DNA of 36,178 nucleotides from a bacterium. Lineage in GTDB: Bacteria > UBA9089 > CG2-30-40-21 > SBAY01. This document shows positions 25,482 to 33,813 of the stretch, piece after piece (position 1 is the stretch's first letter; each line of letters starts with the position of its first letter). The stretch lies in contig JBFLYA010000009.1 in NCBI GenBank assembly GCA_040757115.1, positions 1-36,178 on the forward strand. Direction: 5' to 3'. The notes below the pieces were generated by a model. That model did not search any database. It saw nothing but the letters and a program-made list of their open reading frames with translations, and was not told the origin of the DNA. The translations under genes and the position numbers were made by a program.

Positions 25482-26063
25482 ATGATGAGTTTACGCCAGA
25501 AACTGATTAATATCATCTATAGAATTGCAACTGGCAACAAAAAAGTTAAAATTCTTCTTACTCCCATAGGACCAATTTTCGTTTTTACCCTGATAGGAGT
25601 ACTTATTATCATTTCACTCCAAATGGATAAATTTTTAAAGCTTCCTAAACTTCTTCCTGCATCATTAAATATCATCGTATCTGCACCTATTCTGGCTATT
25701 GGATTGTTTTTAATGGTTTGGTCAAACCTTCATTTTCTTAAAGCGAAAGGAACCCCTGTACCTCTTAACCCACCACCTAAATTAGTTACTACAGGACCTT
25801 ATGCCTATGTTAGAAATCCTATGGTTACTGGTGGGTTTATTATATTATTTGGACTTGGTATTTTACTTAATTCAGTTTCTCTTACCTTTATATTCACTCC
25901 GATTCTTATCCTCTTGGCTGTGCTTGAGTTAAAGATAATTGAAGAACCAGAATTAGAGAAGCGTCTGGGTAAAGAATACATTGAATATAAGAAAAGGATA
26001 CCTATGTTTATACCAGAAGCTTCATTGCCATTATGGAAGAGGGGAGATGAAAAAAACTTATGA
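25482..26063 (+). CDS. Isoprenylcysteine carboxyl methyltransferase-like membrane protein
   Basis: The 193-residue protein has hydrophobic helices at about residues 27-45, 60-80 and 115-140. Its C-terminal half carries the hallmark of the ICMT/phospholipid methyltransferase family: LVTTGPYAYVRNPMVTGGFI, then E-E-P-E-L and YIEYKKRIPMFIP. These residues bind S-adenosylmethionine and the lipid-embedded substrate. Bacterial homologues methylate unknown lipids or membrane compounds. ATG 25482 follows AAGGTG; the earlier TTG at 25455 is less likely, and ATG 25485 is an equally possible start. The gene stands alone between two promoters. Confidence 0.85.
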   Translation: MMSLRQKLINIIYRIATGNKKVKILLTPIGPIFVFTLIGVLIIISLQMDKFLKLPKLLPASLNIIVSAPILAIGLFLMVWSNLHFLKAKGTPVPLNPPPKLVTTGPYAYVRNPMVTGGFIILFGLGILLNSVSLTFIFTPILILLAVLELKIIEEPELEKRLGKEYIEYKKRIPMFIPEASLPLWKRGDEKNL

Positions 26064-26090
26064 TATAAAGGTTGTTATCGTATATTTTCT

Positions 26091-26120
26091 TGACTTTTTA
26101 TATGATAGTATCGTATAATA
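26091..26120 (+). promoter_or_regulatory. Sigma70-type promoter with repeated TATCGTATA operator-like motif
   Basis: TTGACT (26091-26096) and TATAAT (26115-26120) are 18 bases apart. The sequence TATCGTATA occurs twice, just before the -35 and across the start of the -10, which could be a repressor site. It immediately precedes the AAA ATPase gene. Confidence 0.55.
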
Positions 26121-26140
26121 TTAGAGGGGATAATCGCAAC

Positions 26141-27316
26141 ATGGTGATGGAAGATATTTTATATCGTTATAATCCCTGGTGGGAAGACAAATATGTTTTA
26201 GAGGGTATTATTGAAAGAACAACCCTTTTAGAATTGATGGAAAAATATTTTTCTTTGCCCCAAATTGTTTTTTTAACCGGCTTAAGAAGAATAGGGAAAA
26301 CCACACTTTTAAAACTTTTTATTAGATACTTGATAGATAAGGAAGATATTGACCCCAAAAGGATTTTCTATATGAGTATGGATGATTACCTGCTTGCCAA
26401 AAAGAGCATTTTGGAAATGGTTGAGGAGTTTCGGGGTATTCACAAAATATCTTTTAAAGAGAAGATTTTTTTATTTTTTGATGAGATTACCTACAAAGAC
26501 AATTTTGAATTACAACTTAAAAACCTTTACGATAGCCACAATGTTAAAATATATGTTTCCTCTTCTTCTGCCTCAGTTTTTAAAAGCAAAAAGGCATATT
26601 TAACTGGCAGAAATATGATTATTGAAGCCCTACCACTTGATTTTAAAGAATATTTACAATTCAGGGGAATAAACATTAGTAAGGCTGATGAGCAGTTAGT
26701 AAGGAGGCATTTTGAGGATTATTTAGGCACAGGCGGCCTACCAGAGTATGTGTTGCATGGGGATATGGACTATTTAAGAGAGCTTGTAGATGATATTATT
26801 TATAAGGATATAACTGCTTTTTATGGGATTAAAAATCCAAATATCCTTAAGGAATTCTTTGTTTTACTAATGGAGCGGGTAGGAAAACAGGTAAGCATTA
26901 ATAAAATGGCTAATATTCTTAATATCTCTCCCGATACTGCAAAAAGATACCTCGTGATGTTTCAAGACACCTATCTTATTTACCTTGTCAGTCGCTGTGG
27001 TAAGACAAATGAAAGGATATTATCCCCCAAAAAGGTTTACGCTTCAGATTTAGGAATTAAAACATTGTTTAGCGGCCTTAGGGATAAAGGCAGTTTGTTT
27101 GAGAATTATGTCTATTTAAAGATTAAGCATTGTAATCCTTGCTATGTCTATGAAAAAGCCACAGAGATAGACTTTTTAACACAGAACAATACATTGATTG
27201 AGGTAAAGTATGGTAGTGAAATGACTGATAAACAATTAAATCTCTTCAATATATTTAAGGCAGATAAAAAAGTAGTGATAAGGGATGTCCAGGATGTAGA
27301 AAAATTTCTGCAATAA
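26141..27316 (+). CDS. AAA-family ATPase with DUF4143 C-terminal domain
   Basis: The 391-residue protein has Walker A TGLRRIGKTTLL (46-57), Walker B KIFLFFDEITY (108-118) and the sensor-like YVSSSSASVF. The DUF4143 domain (from about residue 195) has the nuclease-like core ATEIDFLTQNNTLIEVKYGS near the C-terminus, with Asp, Glu and Lys in the PDDEXK-like order. Such proteins are widespread, often multi-copy, and of uncertain role; links with mobile elements and defence have been suggested. ATG 26141 follows AGAGGGG; the longer frame from 26072 overlaps the promoter and is rejected. Confidence 0.9.
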   Translation: MVMEDILYRYNPWWEDKYVLEGIIERTTLLELMEKYFSLPQIVFLTGLRRIGKTTLLKLFIRYLIDKEDIDPKRIFYMSMDDYLLAKKSILEMVEEFRGIHKISFKEKIFLFFDEITYKDNFELQLKNLYDSHNVKIYVSSSSASVFKSKKAYLTGRNMIIEALPLDFKEYLQFRGINISKADEQLVRRHFEDYLGTGGLPEYVLHGDMDYLRELVDDIIYKDITAFYGIKNPNILKEFFVLLMERVGKQVSINKMANILNISPDTAKRYLVMFQDTYLIYLVSRCGKTNERILSPKKVYASDLGIKTLFSGLRDKGSLFENYVYLKIKHCNPCYVYEKATEIDFLTQNNTLIEVKYGSEMTDKQLNLFNIFKADKKVVIRDVQDVEKFLQ

Positions 27317-27428
27317 ATTGTAGAGATTGAAAAGGGAAATTTCCTGACCATAGAAGGAAAGGGAGCTCCTGGTAGTAATGAATTTCAATCTATGCTACTT
27401 CAGGAAAAGTCGCTGACGAAAAATGGAG

Positions 27429-27775
27429 GTAATCGTTCAGTCCTTACTTGATTAGATGAGGGAGGGTGCGGGTTGGCCAGCACGATAGGTTTTGCACAGC
27501 CTTCAAAAAAATGCTTGACAAAAGAGCTGGTTCTAATTAAAATAATAATTATTATAACTATTTATCCAAATGAAATGTAGGCTCGGTTCTCAACATAAAA
27601 AATAGGATTTTCATTGGTGAACGGTAATGCTCGGAGATTAAGTATCGGTTCCAGGTCTATGTTCCGAAGCGTCAAATCTTGCCAAAGGCAGTAATACGGA
27701 TTATCCGTAGCGCTCTGACCTGTTTTAGCGTGCCGTTCACCATTTTTACTACATTCACAGAAATCTCAAAGAATA
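27429..27775 (+). other. Gene-free region with eroded element ends and a possible RNA gene
   Basis: GTAATCGTTCA at 27429 resembles the left end of the GTAAC-type elements. GGTGAACGGTAAT at 27616 and GTGCCGTTCACC at 27730 resemble right and left ends respectively. No coding region is convincing. See the possible structured RNA listed next. The interval 27317-27428 shows only a weak hairpin. Confidence 0.4.
27515..27747 (+). ncRNA. Possible structured small RNA with promoter and T-rich end
   Basis: TTGACA (27515-27520) and TAAAAT (27538-27543) with 17-base spacing suggest transcription from about 27550. Downstream, TGGTGAACGG (27615-27624) pairs perfectly with CCGTTCACCA (27733-27742), which is followed directly by TTTTT. 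The enclosed 108 bases are richer in G+C than the surroundings and contain shorter pairings such as ACGGATTATCCGT (27696-27708). I could not match it to SRP RNA, 6S RNA, tmRNA or RNase P. The alternative is two adjacent ends of GTAAC-type elements, whose terminal sequence also contains GGTGAACGG. Confidence 0.3.
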
Positions 27776-28127
27776 GTAACTATTCAGCCACTGATTAACA
27801 CGGATTAGCACGGATAAATACCAGAGGGCAGAAGACAGATGAGAAAAGGAGAAAGGGAGAAATCTGTGTTCTGTGCGGTAAAATCGGCGGACATTTTCAG
27901 GGGAAAGGAAGTTTCACGCAAAGAACGCAAAGGGAAATAAGGGAAAAAATTACCTTTGCGTCCTTTGCGTGAAAAAACTATTTTTAGGAGAAATTTCCAC
28001 CCCCGCAATCCTCTCCGCCAGAGGGGAGATAAAAAATTAAAAATCTGTGAAATCTGCGTAATCTGCGGATTATTTTCAGGTCACGAATTTTCAGTGTTTC
28101 ATCCGTGTCCATCTGTGGCTGAGTTGT
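27776..28127 (+). mobile_element. Composite inverted-repeat element related to 7445-7950
   Basis: The left end GTAACTATTCAGCCACTGAT and the right end GTGTCCATCTGTGGCTGAGT, followed by TGTTGAC, are mirrored, the right one being degenerate. Most of the interior is shared with the element at 7445. That includes the AACGCAAAG-type inverted blocks at 27915-27930 and 27953-27971, where this copy has one 10-bp unit fewer. No gene lies inside. Confidence 0.6.
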
Positions 28128-28164
28128 TGACGAGCATTCAATTTTAGTAAGGAGGAGTTATTGA

Positions 28165-28746
28165 ATGGGGCTTCCTGCAAAAAAAATAGAAGAGCGATTT
28201 ACTTATGGAGATTATCTGAAATGGCCAAATGAAGAACGGTGGGAATTGATAGATGGAGTAGCCTATGATATGAGTCCATCTCCTTCAAGAAGGCATCAGG
28301 AAATAGTTGGAGAATTATACAGACAGATTTCAACTTATTTGTTGGACAAATCCTGTCAGGTGTATGTTGCCCCTTTTGATGTCCGATTGCCTGAGGCTGA
28401 CGAGGCGGAGGAAGAGATAGAAACCGTAGTTCAACCAGATATTGTAATTGTTTGTGATACGAAGAAACTTGATGACCGCGGATGTCTGGGTGCCCCGGAT
28501 ATAATCATAGAAATATTATCCCCCTACACCGCCAAAAAAGACCTGATAACCAAATACCACTTATATGAAAGGCATAAGGTCAAACAGTACTGGATATTTG
28601 ACCCGGTAACAGAAGAAACGATGATATTTAAACTTAAAGAGAATAAGTATGTAAAGCCTGAAGAATATAAAAAAGAAGAGAAGATACTAGTGGATATCTT
28701 TAAAGGTTTAGAAATAGATTTGAGCACAATATTCCCTGCTGAGTGA
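28165..28746 (+). CDS. Uma2-family (DUF820) PDDEXK nuclease-like protein
   Basis: ATG 28165 follows AAGGAGGAG (28150-28158). The 193-residue protein has the order of the Uma2 family: FTYGDYLKWPNEERWELIDG with the first Glu, SPSRRHQEIVGELYRQI, VYVAPFDVRL, VVQPDIVIVCD with the catalytic Asp, PDIIIEILSPYTAKKDLITK and YWIFDPV. The family fold is that of restriction-like nucleases, and it is often amplified in genomes with many mobile elements. Its biological role is unknown. It stands alone after a repeat region, with no obvious partner. Confidence 0.9.
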   Translation: MGLPAKKIEERFTYGDYLKWPNEERWELIDGVAYDMSPSPSRRHQEIVGELYRQISTYLLDKSCQVYVAPFDVRLPEADEAEEEIETVVQPDIVIVCDTKKLDDRGCLGAPDIIIEILSPYTAKKDLITKYHLYERHKVKQYWIFDPVTEETMIFKLKENKYVKPEEYKKEEKILVDIFKGLEIDLSTIFPAE

Positions 28747-28840
28747 ATACGAATTACACAAATGGACAAATGACATGAATAAAGAATAGAGTAGTTATTA
28801 ACGAAAATTTCTCATAGAACAGATATAGCAACATGGTTGA

Positions 28841-28888
28841 TGGTTTATAGTTTCATAGACTATCAACTATCAACTATCAACCATCAAC
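28841..28888 (+). repeat. Inverted repeat of TATCAAC units
   Basis: GTTGATGGTTTATAG is mirrored by CTATCAACTATCAACTATCA and ACCATCAAC within about 50 bases, an AT-rich hairpin made of short direct units. It lies in the otherwise empty gap between the Uma2-like gene and the next gene. Confidence 0.6.
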
Positions 28889-28973
28889 AATACTAATGTG
28901 AACTTTTGGTTAATACTTACTATAAGCAGTACACAAAGGGGTAAGTTTCATACAAGAGGATGTGAAATTAAAG

Positions 28974-29201
28974 ATGAAAAAAGGAAAAAATAAGGGGCTT
29001 TTGGATAAAAAGAGGTTTGAATGGATGGAGGAAGAAAGGATAAGGGAATTGAAAGCCCTATCTATTGAGCAAAGCACAGAAGCCCTTGAATCCCTTACAT
29101 CGCCATCCATATTAAATGCCTTTTTAAATAATTTCTCATTGGACAATCCGTTATGTTTAAAGCTTGGATTAAAAAATGGATTCATTGCCGGAAACTTTTA
29201 G
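28974..29201 (+). CDS. Small protein paired with a nucleotidyltransferase
   Basis: The 75-residue charged, helical product (KRFEWMEEERIRELKALSIE, TEALESLTSPSILNAFLNNF) starts at ATG 28974, or at GTG 28962 behind AGAGGA. Its 3' end overlaps the nucleotidyltransferase gene (ATG 29176) by 26 bases in another frame, which argues for coupled translation and for a real gene. I recall no named family. The arrangement of a small gene followed by an overlapping nucleotidyltransferase gene resembles toxin-antitoxin modules, but this is inference. Confidence 0.65.
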   Translation: MKKGKNKGLLDKKRFEWMEEERIRELKALSIEQSTEALESLTSPSILNAFLNNFSLDNPLCLKLGLKNGFIAGNF

Positions 29202-29730
29202 AAAAATAATATCGTTTCTTGAAGAAGAAAAATTCGACTATCTCGTCATTGGTGAATTAGCATCAGCAACCCTTGGAGAACCAAGAATGACACAAGATGT
29301 GGATATATGTCTATTCATAAAGAAATTAGAGGTAAAAGAATTTCTTCTGAAACTAAAGCAAGAAGGCTTTAGTTTTGATGAGAAGGGGATGATAAAAAGG
29401 GCAAAAGAAAGGGGGACATTTCAGGTTTTTTATGGGAATTTCCATATTGATTTTATTATTCTCTCAACCGATTTTGAAAAATCTGCTTTAAAAAGAAAAC
29501 AGAAGATAAAACTCTATGGTATTGAAGCATCATTCCCTACACCTGAGGACTTAATCCTATTCAAGATTGTTCCGGCAAGACTGATGGATATGATGGATAT
29601 AGAAAATATTGTCATAAGGCATTCAGGAAAACTTGATGAAAAATATCTTCTATCCTGGGCACAAAAGCTTTCAGATGAAGCAGAAGATATAAGGATATAT
29701 AACGAGATAAAGAGATTGTTAAACTTATAA
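29176..29730 (+). CDS. Nucleotidyltransferase of the AbiEii/DUF6036-like group
   Basis: The 184-residue protein shows a nucleotidyltransferase core: YLVIGELASATLGEPRMTQDVDICLF, where the usual GG is GE but the D-x-D pair (DVDI) is kept, and the third acidic residue in FHIDFII. TPEDLILFKIVPARLMDMMDIENI is typical of the group, in which the last part contacts substrate RNA or partner protein. Homologues are found in abortive-infection and toxin-antitoxin systems. ATG 29176 overlaps the small gene upstream. An inverted-repeat element begins 10 bases after its stop. Confidence 0.82.
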   Translation: MDSLPETFRKIISFLEEEKFDYLVIGELASATLGEPRMTQDVDICLFIKKLEVKEFLLKLKQEGFSFDEKGMIKRAKERGTFQVFYGNFHIDFIILSTDFEKSALKRKQKIKLYGIEASFPTPEDLILFKIVPARLMDMMDIENIVIRHSGKLDEKYLLSWAQKLSDEAEDIRIYNEIKRLLNL

Positions 29731-29739
29731 AATGGCAAT

Positions 29740-30079
29740 GTAACTATTCACCACGAAGAGCACGAAGGACACGAAATGGAATTTAAGGTCTTGTAATTTT
29801 CGGTAGTGTCTGACAATAACTACAATTCTTTTAACCACAAAGATCACAAAGAATTTCACAAAAGAGTCAAAGATTTTTGAGAGAATAAATTTTTTCCTGA
29901 AAATAGGCTGAAGGGTATAGGCTGAAGTTTTGAACGCTGTTTCCTTCAGCCTTAAGCCTTCAGCCTTTATTTTCATCCTCCTTTGTGAGTCAGAGACTTA
30001 TGAGCGTTTCTTTGTCTACTTTGTGGTTAATTTCAGAGACCATCTAATTTTCTTCGTGTTCTTCGTGGTGAATAGTTAC
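29740..30079 (+). mobile_element. Nested inverted-repeat element, type CACGAAG
   Basis: The left end GTAACTATTCACCACGAAGA mirrors the right end, TCTTCGTGGTGAATAGTTAC in outline. Within it a second inverted pair (TAACCACAAAG at 29832 and CTTTGTGGTTA ending at 30029) and a third (GGCTGAAGG at 29906 with CCTTCAGCC ending at 29965) lie like Russian dolls. Each layer is built of short direct units. No target duplication is visible and no gene is present in 29731-30189. A solitary right-type end, CCCTGAACGGTTAC, lies at 30139-30152. Confidence 0.65.
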
Positions 30080-30189
30080 ATTCAATCTTAACAGAACACT
30101 ATAATCTTTGCGTTCTTTGCGGTTAAAAGTGGCTATACCCCTGAACGGTTACAAAAACTGACTACGGGGATAGAACCTACCCTGGCTGA

Positions 30190-33100
30190 TTAATCCCCCA
30201 ATTCCTTTAGTTCAAACAAACTCAGGGTAGTATTCAGATTGGCAGTTAAAATGGTCTCCTGCTTAAGCGGATGGATGGCTATTCCTCTCGGTATCCAGGG
30301 AAGGTTGATGGTCTTCAGACATTCGCCGCTGGCTACCTCCCAGAGCTTTAAGGTCTTATCCCAGGAGGCAGAGAGGATGTATTTACCATCACCAGAAAAT
30401 ATGCCACTAAAAACTTCAGCTGAATGCCCCTTGAAGGTGCGAACCTCCTGACCCGTCTCTTTATCCCAAAGCTTTAAGGTCTTATCACTTGAGGCAGAGA
30501 GGATGTATTTACCATCACCAGAAAATACGCCACTTGTAACTGTAGCTGAATGCCCCTTGAAGGTGCAAACCTCCTGACCCGTCTCTTTATCCCAGAGCTT
30601 TAAGGTATTATCCAAGGAGGCAGAGAGGATGTATTTACCATCACCAGAAAATACGCCACTTGTAACTTCATATGAATGCCCCTTGAAGGTGCGAACCTCC
30701 TGACCCGTCTCTTTATCCCAGAGCTTTAAGGTTTTATCCCTTGAGGCAGAGAGGATGTATTTACCATCACCAGAAAATACGCCACTTGTAACTTCAGCTG
30801 AATGCCCCTTGAAGGTGCGAACCTCCTGACCCGTCTCTTTATCCCAGAGCTTTAAGGTATTATCCCAGGAGGCAGAGAGGATGTATTTACCATCACCAGA
30901 AAATACGCCACTTCTAACTTCAGCTGAATGCCTCTTGAAGGTGCGAACCTCCTGACCCGTCTCTTTATCCCAGAGCTTTAAGGTCTTATCACTTGAGGCA
31001 GAGAGGATGTATTTACCATCACCAGAAAATACGCCACTCCAAACTCTAGCTGAATGCCCCTTGAAGGTGTGAACCTCCTGACCCGTCTCTTTATCCCGGA
31101 GCTTTAAGGTATTATCACTTGAGGCAGAGAGGATGTATTTACCATCACCAGAAAATACGCCACTTGTAACTCCAGCTGAATGTCTAAGGTTAGGGGAGCC
31201 AAAGAAACCCACCAGTTCAGGTATTAAAGTAGCGTAGTAATTAAAGTGTTTATCATCAGCATCATATTCCTTTGAATCTAACTGAAGGATATTCTCGAGT
31301 CCTGTTGGGAGAACCTTTTCTTCTTTTCTGCGTAAGTTTCGCTTTTCTGTCTTCCAGTCCTCAATGAGGCGGAAATAGACCATCTGCTCCAATAAGGTAT
31401 CCCTTGATGCGGCTAACTCAGGTTCTGCCTCAAATAAGGAATAATCCAGTTTAGAGAGTAATTCCCTATCTTCAAACCTGCTGGTGGCATTGAAGACACT
31501 GGCATATTCCTTGAGCTTACCGGGGTCATTTTCTCCAAGATAATTAGTAAATCGTGTCAGGAATTTATCCTTGACTGCTTTAAAATCATTGATGAGAGAT
31601 TGGTGGCTGCGGATAAGGATTTTGTTTCTATAATCATCAGTCTGGTCACGAATAAACCCCTCTGCCTCTATCAAAATACGAAGCCCCATTCCATCCCTCT
31701 GCAACTGCTTACTGACTTGGTCATCCTTTTCCAGAGCAGAGATTGCCTTTTTTAGATTCTCAAATGATAAGGCAGAAAATAAGGGAAGAATCTCTAATGG
31801 GAATAATCCCTCATTAGTCATAAATTCATGAAAACGGTTTAAAAACTCATCTTCTGCTATTTTTGCCAGCCTTCTTGCGGCAAGAAATTCTAAGACAGAG
31901 AGATGGATAAAGGTATAGAAATTTGGTGCCTGAGTAATCCTGAGGAGGAAGTAACCTTCAATCAGATTCTTTAAGAGGTCATCAGCACTACTCCCAGCAG
32001 GTATAGTAGTGAATTGCTTGAGGATGTTGAGGATGACATCTTCCTTAAACCGAGAGACAAAACCTTCCCGATAGCCCTGAACTGCATGCCAGACCACCTC
32101 CTCTAAGGCATTGATTAAGGATGATAGTTCCTTATCATTTTCAATTGCCCTGGGGTCAAGGGTGAGATTAAATACTTCATCAATAGATTTTTGAAAATCA
32201 GGGTTCTTCAACCTATCCCAGATTCTGAGGAGGATAAATAAGGTGATAAAATGGAGTATAGTTGGTCTTCTGGCAAACTCACCTTTCTTTTTAAACCAGA
32301 CCAGCACAAGGGTAGCTAATAGTGGAGTGTTGGCGATTAAGGCGACAACCTCTTGCTGGTTTACTGATGCCTGATTGAATTTTTGTAATAACTTTTTCTT
32401 TCCTTCAAAGAACTTCCTGCCCAGGTCTTGAAATTGGTCAACAGCAAGGGGATTGACAGAGGCAAGAAGGACATCTTCAGAGATTTCAAAAAAGGTGTGG
32501 TCGCGAGCAGTCAGGTAAATATGGGATTCAGGAGTAGATTTAAACCATAACTCGACCTTGTTTAATATCTGTTTCTGCTGAGATGTATTAGTCACCTCAT
32601 CCAGGGCATCAAGGCAAAAGATTGCCTTTCCTCGACTTGCCCATTCTCTAACTGTTTCTGCCATTTTAGCCAGAGTTTGCTTCTCTTCAGCAGTGAGCTC
32701 CTTGTAACTCCTGCCGGGATAGATAAAAGCAGAGGTGACCAGGTCAACCAGAAACCCTTTTATATCTTTTTCTGAAGCGTAAGGGTAGTCCTGCTCCCAT
32801 TGTTCAATATTGGGAATGGTGTGGCAGGGAATAAAGATGGGATATTTATCACTGTTAAATCCTTGAAAGCAGAAATACTTAAGTATAGTTGTCTTACCAA
32901 CACCTGGTATCCCTTTGATAAAGAGGTGTGGACGACGCTCATAGATTTCATCACACTTCAGGAGATCTTTTTGTTCTGCTTTTTGAGCCTTCTGCCTGCC
33001 ATACTTCTGAAAGTCGATGATATCCCATTCTTCTCTTCTTTCTTCTGATAGAACCGGGGCAGTTAATCTCAATTCTATGAACTGGTCTTCCATATTCAAG

Positions 33101-33780
33101 TCAGGATATAACCCGCCGAGTGTCTTTATCTTCTGGACATTCTGCTTTAGCTCATTCATCTTATCCAGGAGGGGGGTGGTGTCTGAAACAGAGAGTATAT
33201 CTGGTGATAGCAAGACAGGCAGGATTAAAAGGTAGAGAGTAGTCGTGGTATCCCTGGCTACAAATGGAGTAAATCCAAAGCCTTTTGATGTTATGTCTGC
33301 ACTAAACTGTTTGTAGAAGTCTGGTGAGACAACCATCTGTCCAGCCGTGGCTTCTTTCTCCATATCTTTAAATAGAAAGTCAATTTCACCGCCTGAGATG
33401 TCTATGATTTGTTGGTGGGAGTTATATTCGGCTTTAAATGAGCAGAAATGTGCTGCCAGCCGAAACTTAATGACAAAACCGCGGTGGATAGTTTTTCTTT
33501 CAGGGCTTATTGGAAACTGTTCTAATGCCTCTTGATAGAAATGAACTGCCTCTATCGGGTCATTTCCAATAAATAAACCAGCATCACGAATGTCCTTTAT
33601 CCAGGTAAAGTTATACTTTGATGAGATAGACTTAATCTTTGTAAGAAATATATTTAGTGCCTCATCACAAATTTCATTACCAAGGTTTTGAATCTGCTTA
33701 GAATGGTCAACAACATCAAATAGTAAGACAATGCCGGATGCCGATTTCATAAATTCAAGTTCGTTTTCTGGATTACTCAT
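30190..33780 (-). CDS. STAND/NLR-like protein: cyclase-like domain, NACHT NTPase, seven WD40 repeats
   Basis: The 1196-residue protein (from ATG 33780; GTG 33789 is an alternative start adding MKT) has three parts. Residues about 15-175 resemble a class III nucleotidyl cyclase domain, with both metal-binding Asp positions kept (LLFDVVDHS, Asp22; KDIRDAGLFIG, Asp66), but the usual N-x3-R transition-state residues are not evident, so activity is doubtful. Residues about 285-560 are a NACHT-type NTPase, with Walker A KGIPGVGKTTILKYF and Walker B AIFCLDALDEV. A helical middle part follows, then WD40 repeats of exactly 42 residues at 867-1160 and a short tail. In STAND proteins the repeats sense a ligand, the NTPase oligomerises and the N-terminus acts as effector. 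It stands alone, flanked by repeats. Roles in defence, self/non-self recognition or ordinary signalling are all possible. Confidence 0.88.
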   Translation of the reverse strand: MSNPENELEFMKSASGIVLLFDVVDHSKQIQNLGNEICDEALNIFLTKIKSISSKYNFTWIKDIRDAGLFIGNDPIEAVHFYQEALEQFPISPERKTIHRGFVIKFRLAAHFCSFKAEYNSHQQIIDISGGEIDFLFKDMEKEATAGQMVVSPDFYKQFSADITSKGFGFTPFVARDTTTTLYLLILPVLLSPDILSVSDTTPLLDKMNELKQNVQKIKTLGGLYPDLNMEDQFIELRLTAPVLSEERREEWDIIDFQKYGRQKAQKAEQKDLLKCDEIYERRPHLFIKGIPGVGKTTILKYFCFQGFNSDKYPIFIPCHTIPNIEQWEQDYPYASEKDIKGFLVDLVTSAFIYPGRSYKELTAEEKQTLAKMAETVREWASRGKAIFCLDALDEVTNTSQQKQILNKVELWFKSTPESHIYLTARDHTFFEISEDVLLASVNPLAVDQFQDLGRKFFEGKKKLLQKFNQASVNQQEVVALIANTPLLATLVLVWFKKKGEFARRPTILHFITLFILLRIWDRLKNPDFQKSIDEVFNLTLDPRAIENDKELSSLINALEEVVWHAVQGYREGFVSRFKEDVILNILKQFTTIPAGSSADDLLKNLIEGYFLLRITQAPNFYTFIHLSVLEFLAARRLAKIAEDEFLNRFHEFMTNEGLFPLEILPLFSALSFENLKKAISALEKDDQVSKQLQRDGMGLRILIEAEGFIRDQTDDYRNKILIRSHQSLINDFKAVKDKFLTRFTNYLGENDPGKLKEYASVFNATSRFEDRELLSKLDYSLFEAEPELAASRDTLLEQMVYFRLIEDWKTEKRNLRRKEEKVLPTGLENILQLDSKEYDADDKHFNYYATLIPELVGFFGSPNLRHSAGVTSGVFSGDGKYILSASSDNTLKLRDKETGQEVHTFKGHSARVWSGVFSGDGKYILSASSDKTLKLWDKETGQEVRTFKRHSAEVRSGVFSGDGKYILSASWDNTLKLWDKETGQEVRTFKGHSAEVTSGVFSGDGKYILSASRDKTLKLWDKETGQEVRTFKGHSYEVTSGVFSGDGKYILSASLDNTLKLWDKETGQEVCTFKGHSATVTSGVFSGDGKYILSASSDKTLKLWDKETGQEVRTFKGHSAEVFSGIFSGDGKYILSASWDKTLKLWEVASGECLKTINLPWIPRGIAIHPLKQETILTANLNTTLSLFELKELGD
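30301..31182 (-). repeat. Seven tandem 126-bp WD40-encoding repeats
   Basis: Units start at 31182, 31056, 30930, 30804, 30678, 30552 and 30426 (reading down the minus strand), each exactly 126 bp with no insertion or deletion. The bulk of each unit (for example GTATTTACCATCACCAGAAA on the plus strand) is identical, including most synonymous sites. Differences gather at codons for repeat positions 3, 4, 6, 22 and 24, counted from the His. The last unit diverges in its second half. Confidence 0.95.
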
Positions 33781-33813
33781 TGTCTTCACCAGTCCCTTAC
33801 CATAATAGTAAAA

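Noticed and set aside
27600-27745. tRNA or SRP RNA gene
   Set aside because: No cloverleaf or T-loop consensus and no SRP core loop sequence could be found.
30301-31182. Minisatellite without coding role
   Set aside because: The 126-bp units are in frame over seven copies and encode canonical WD40 blades.
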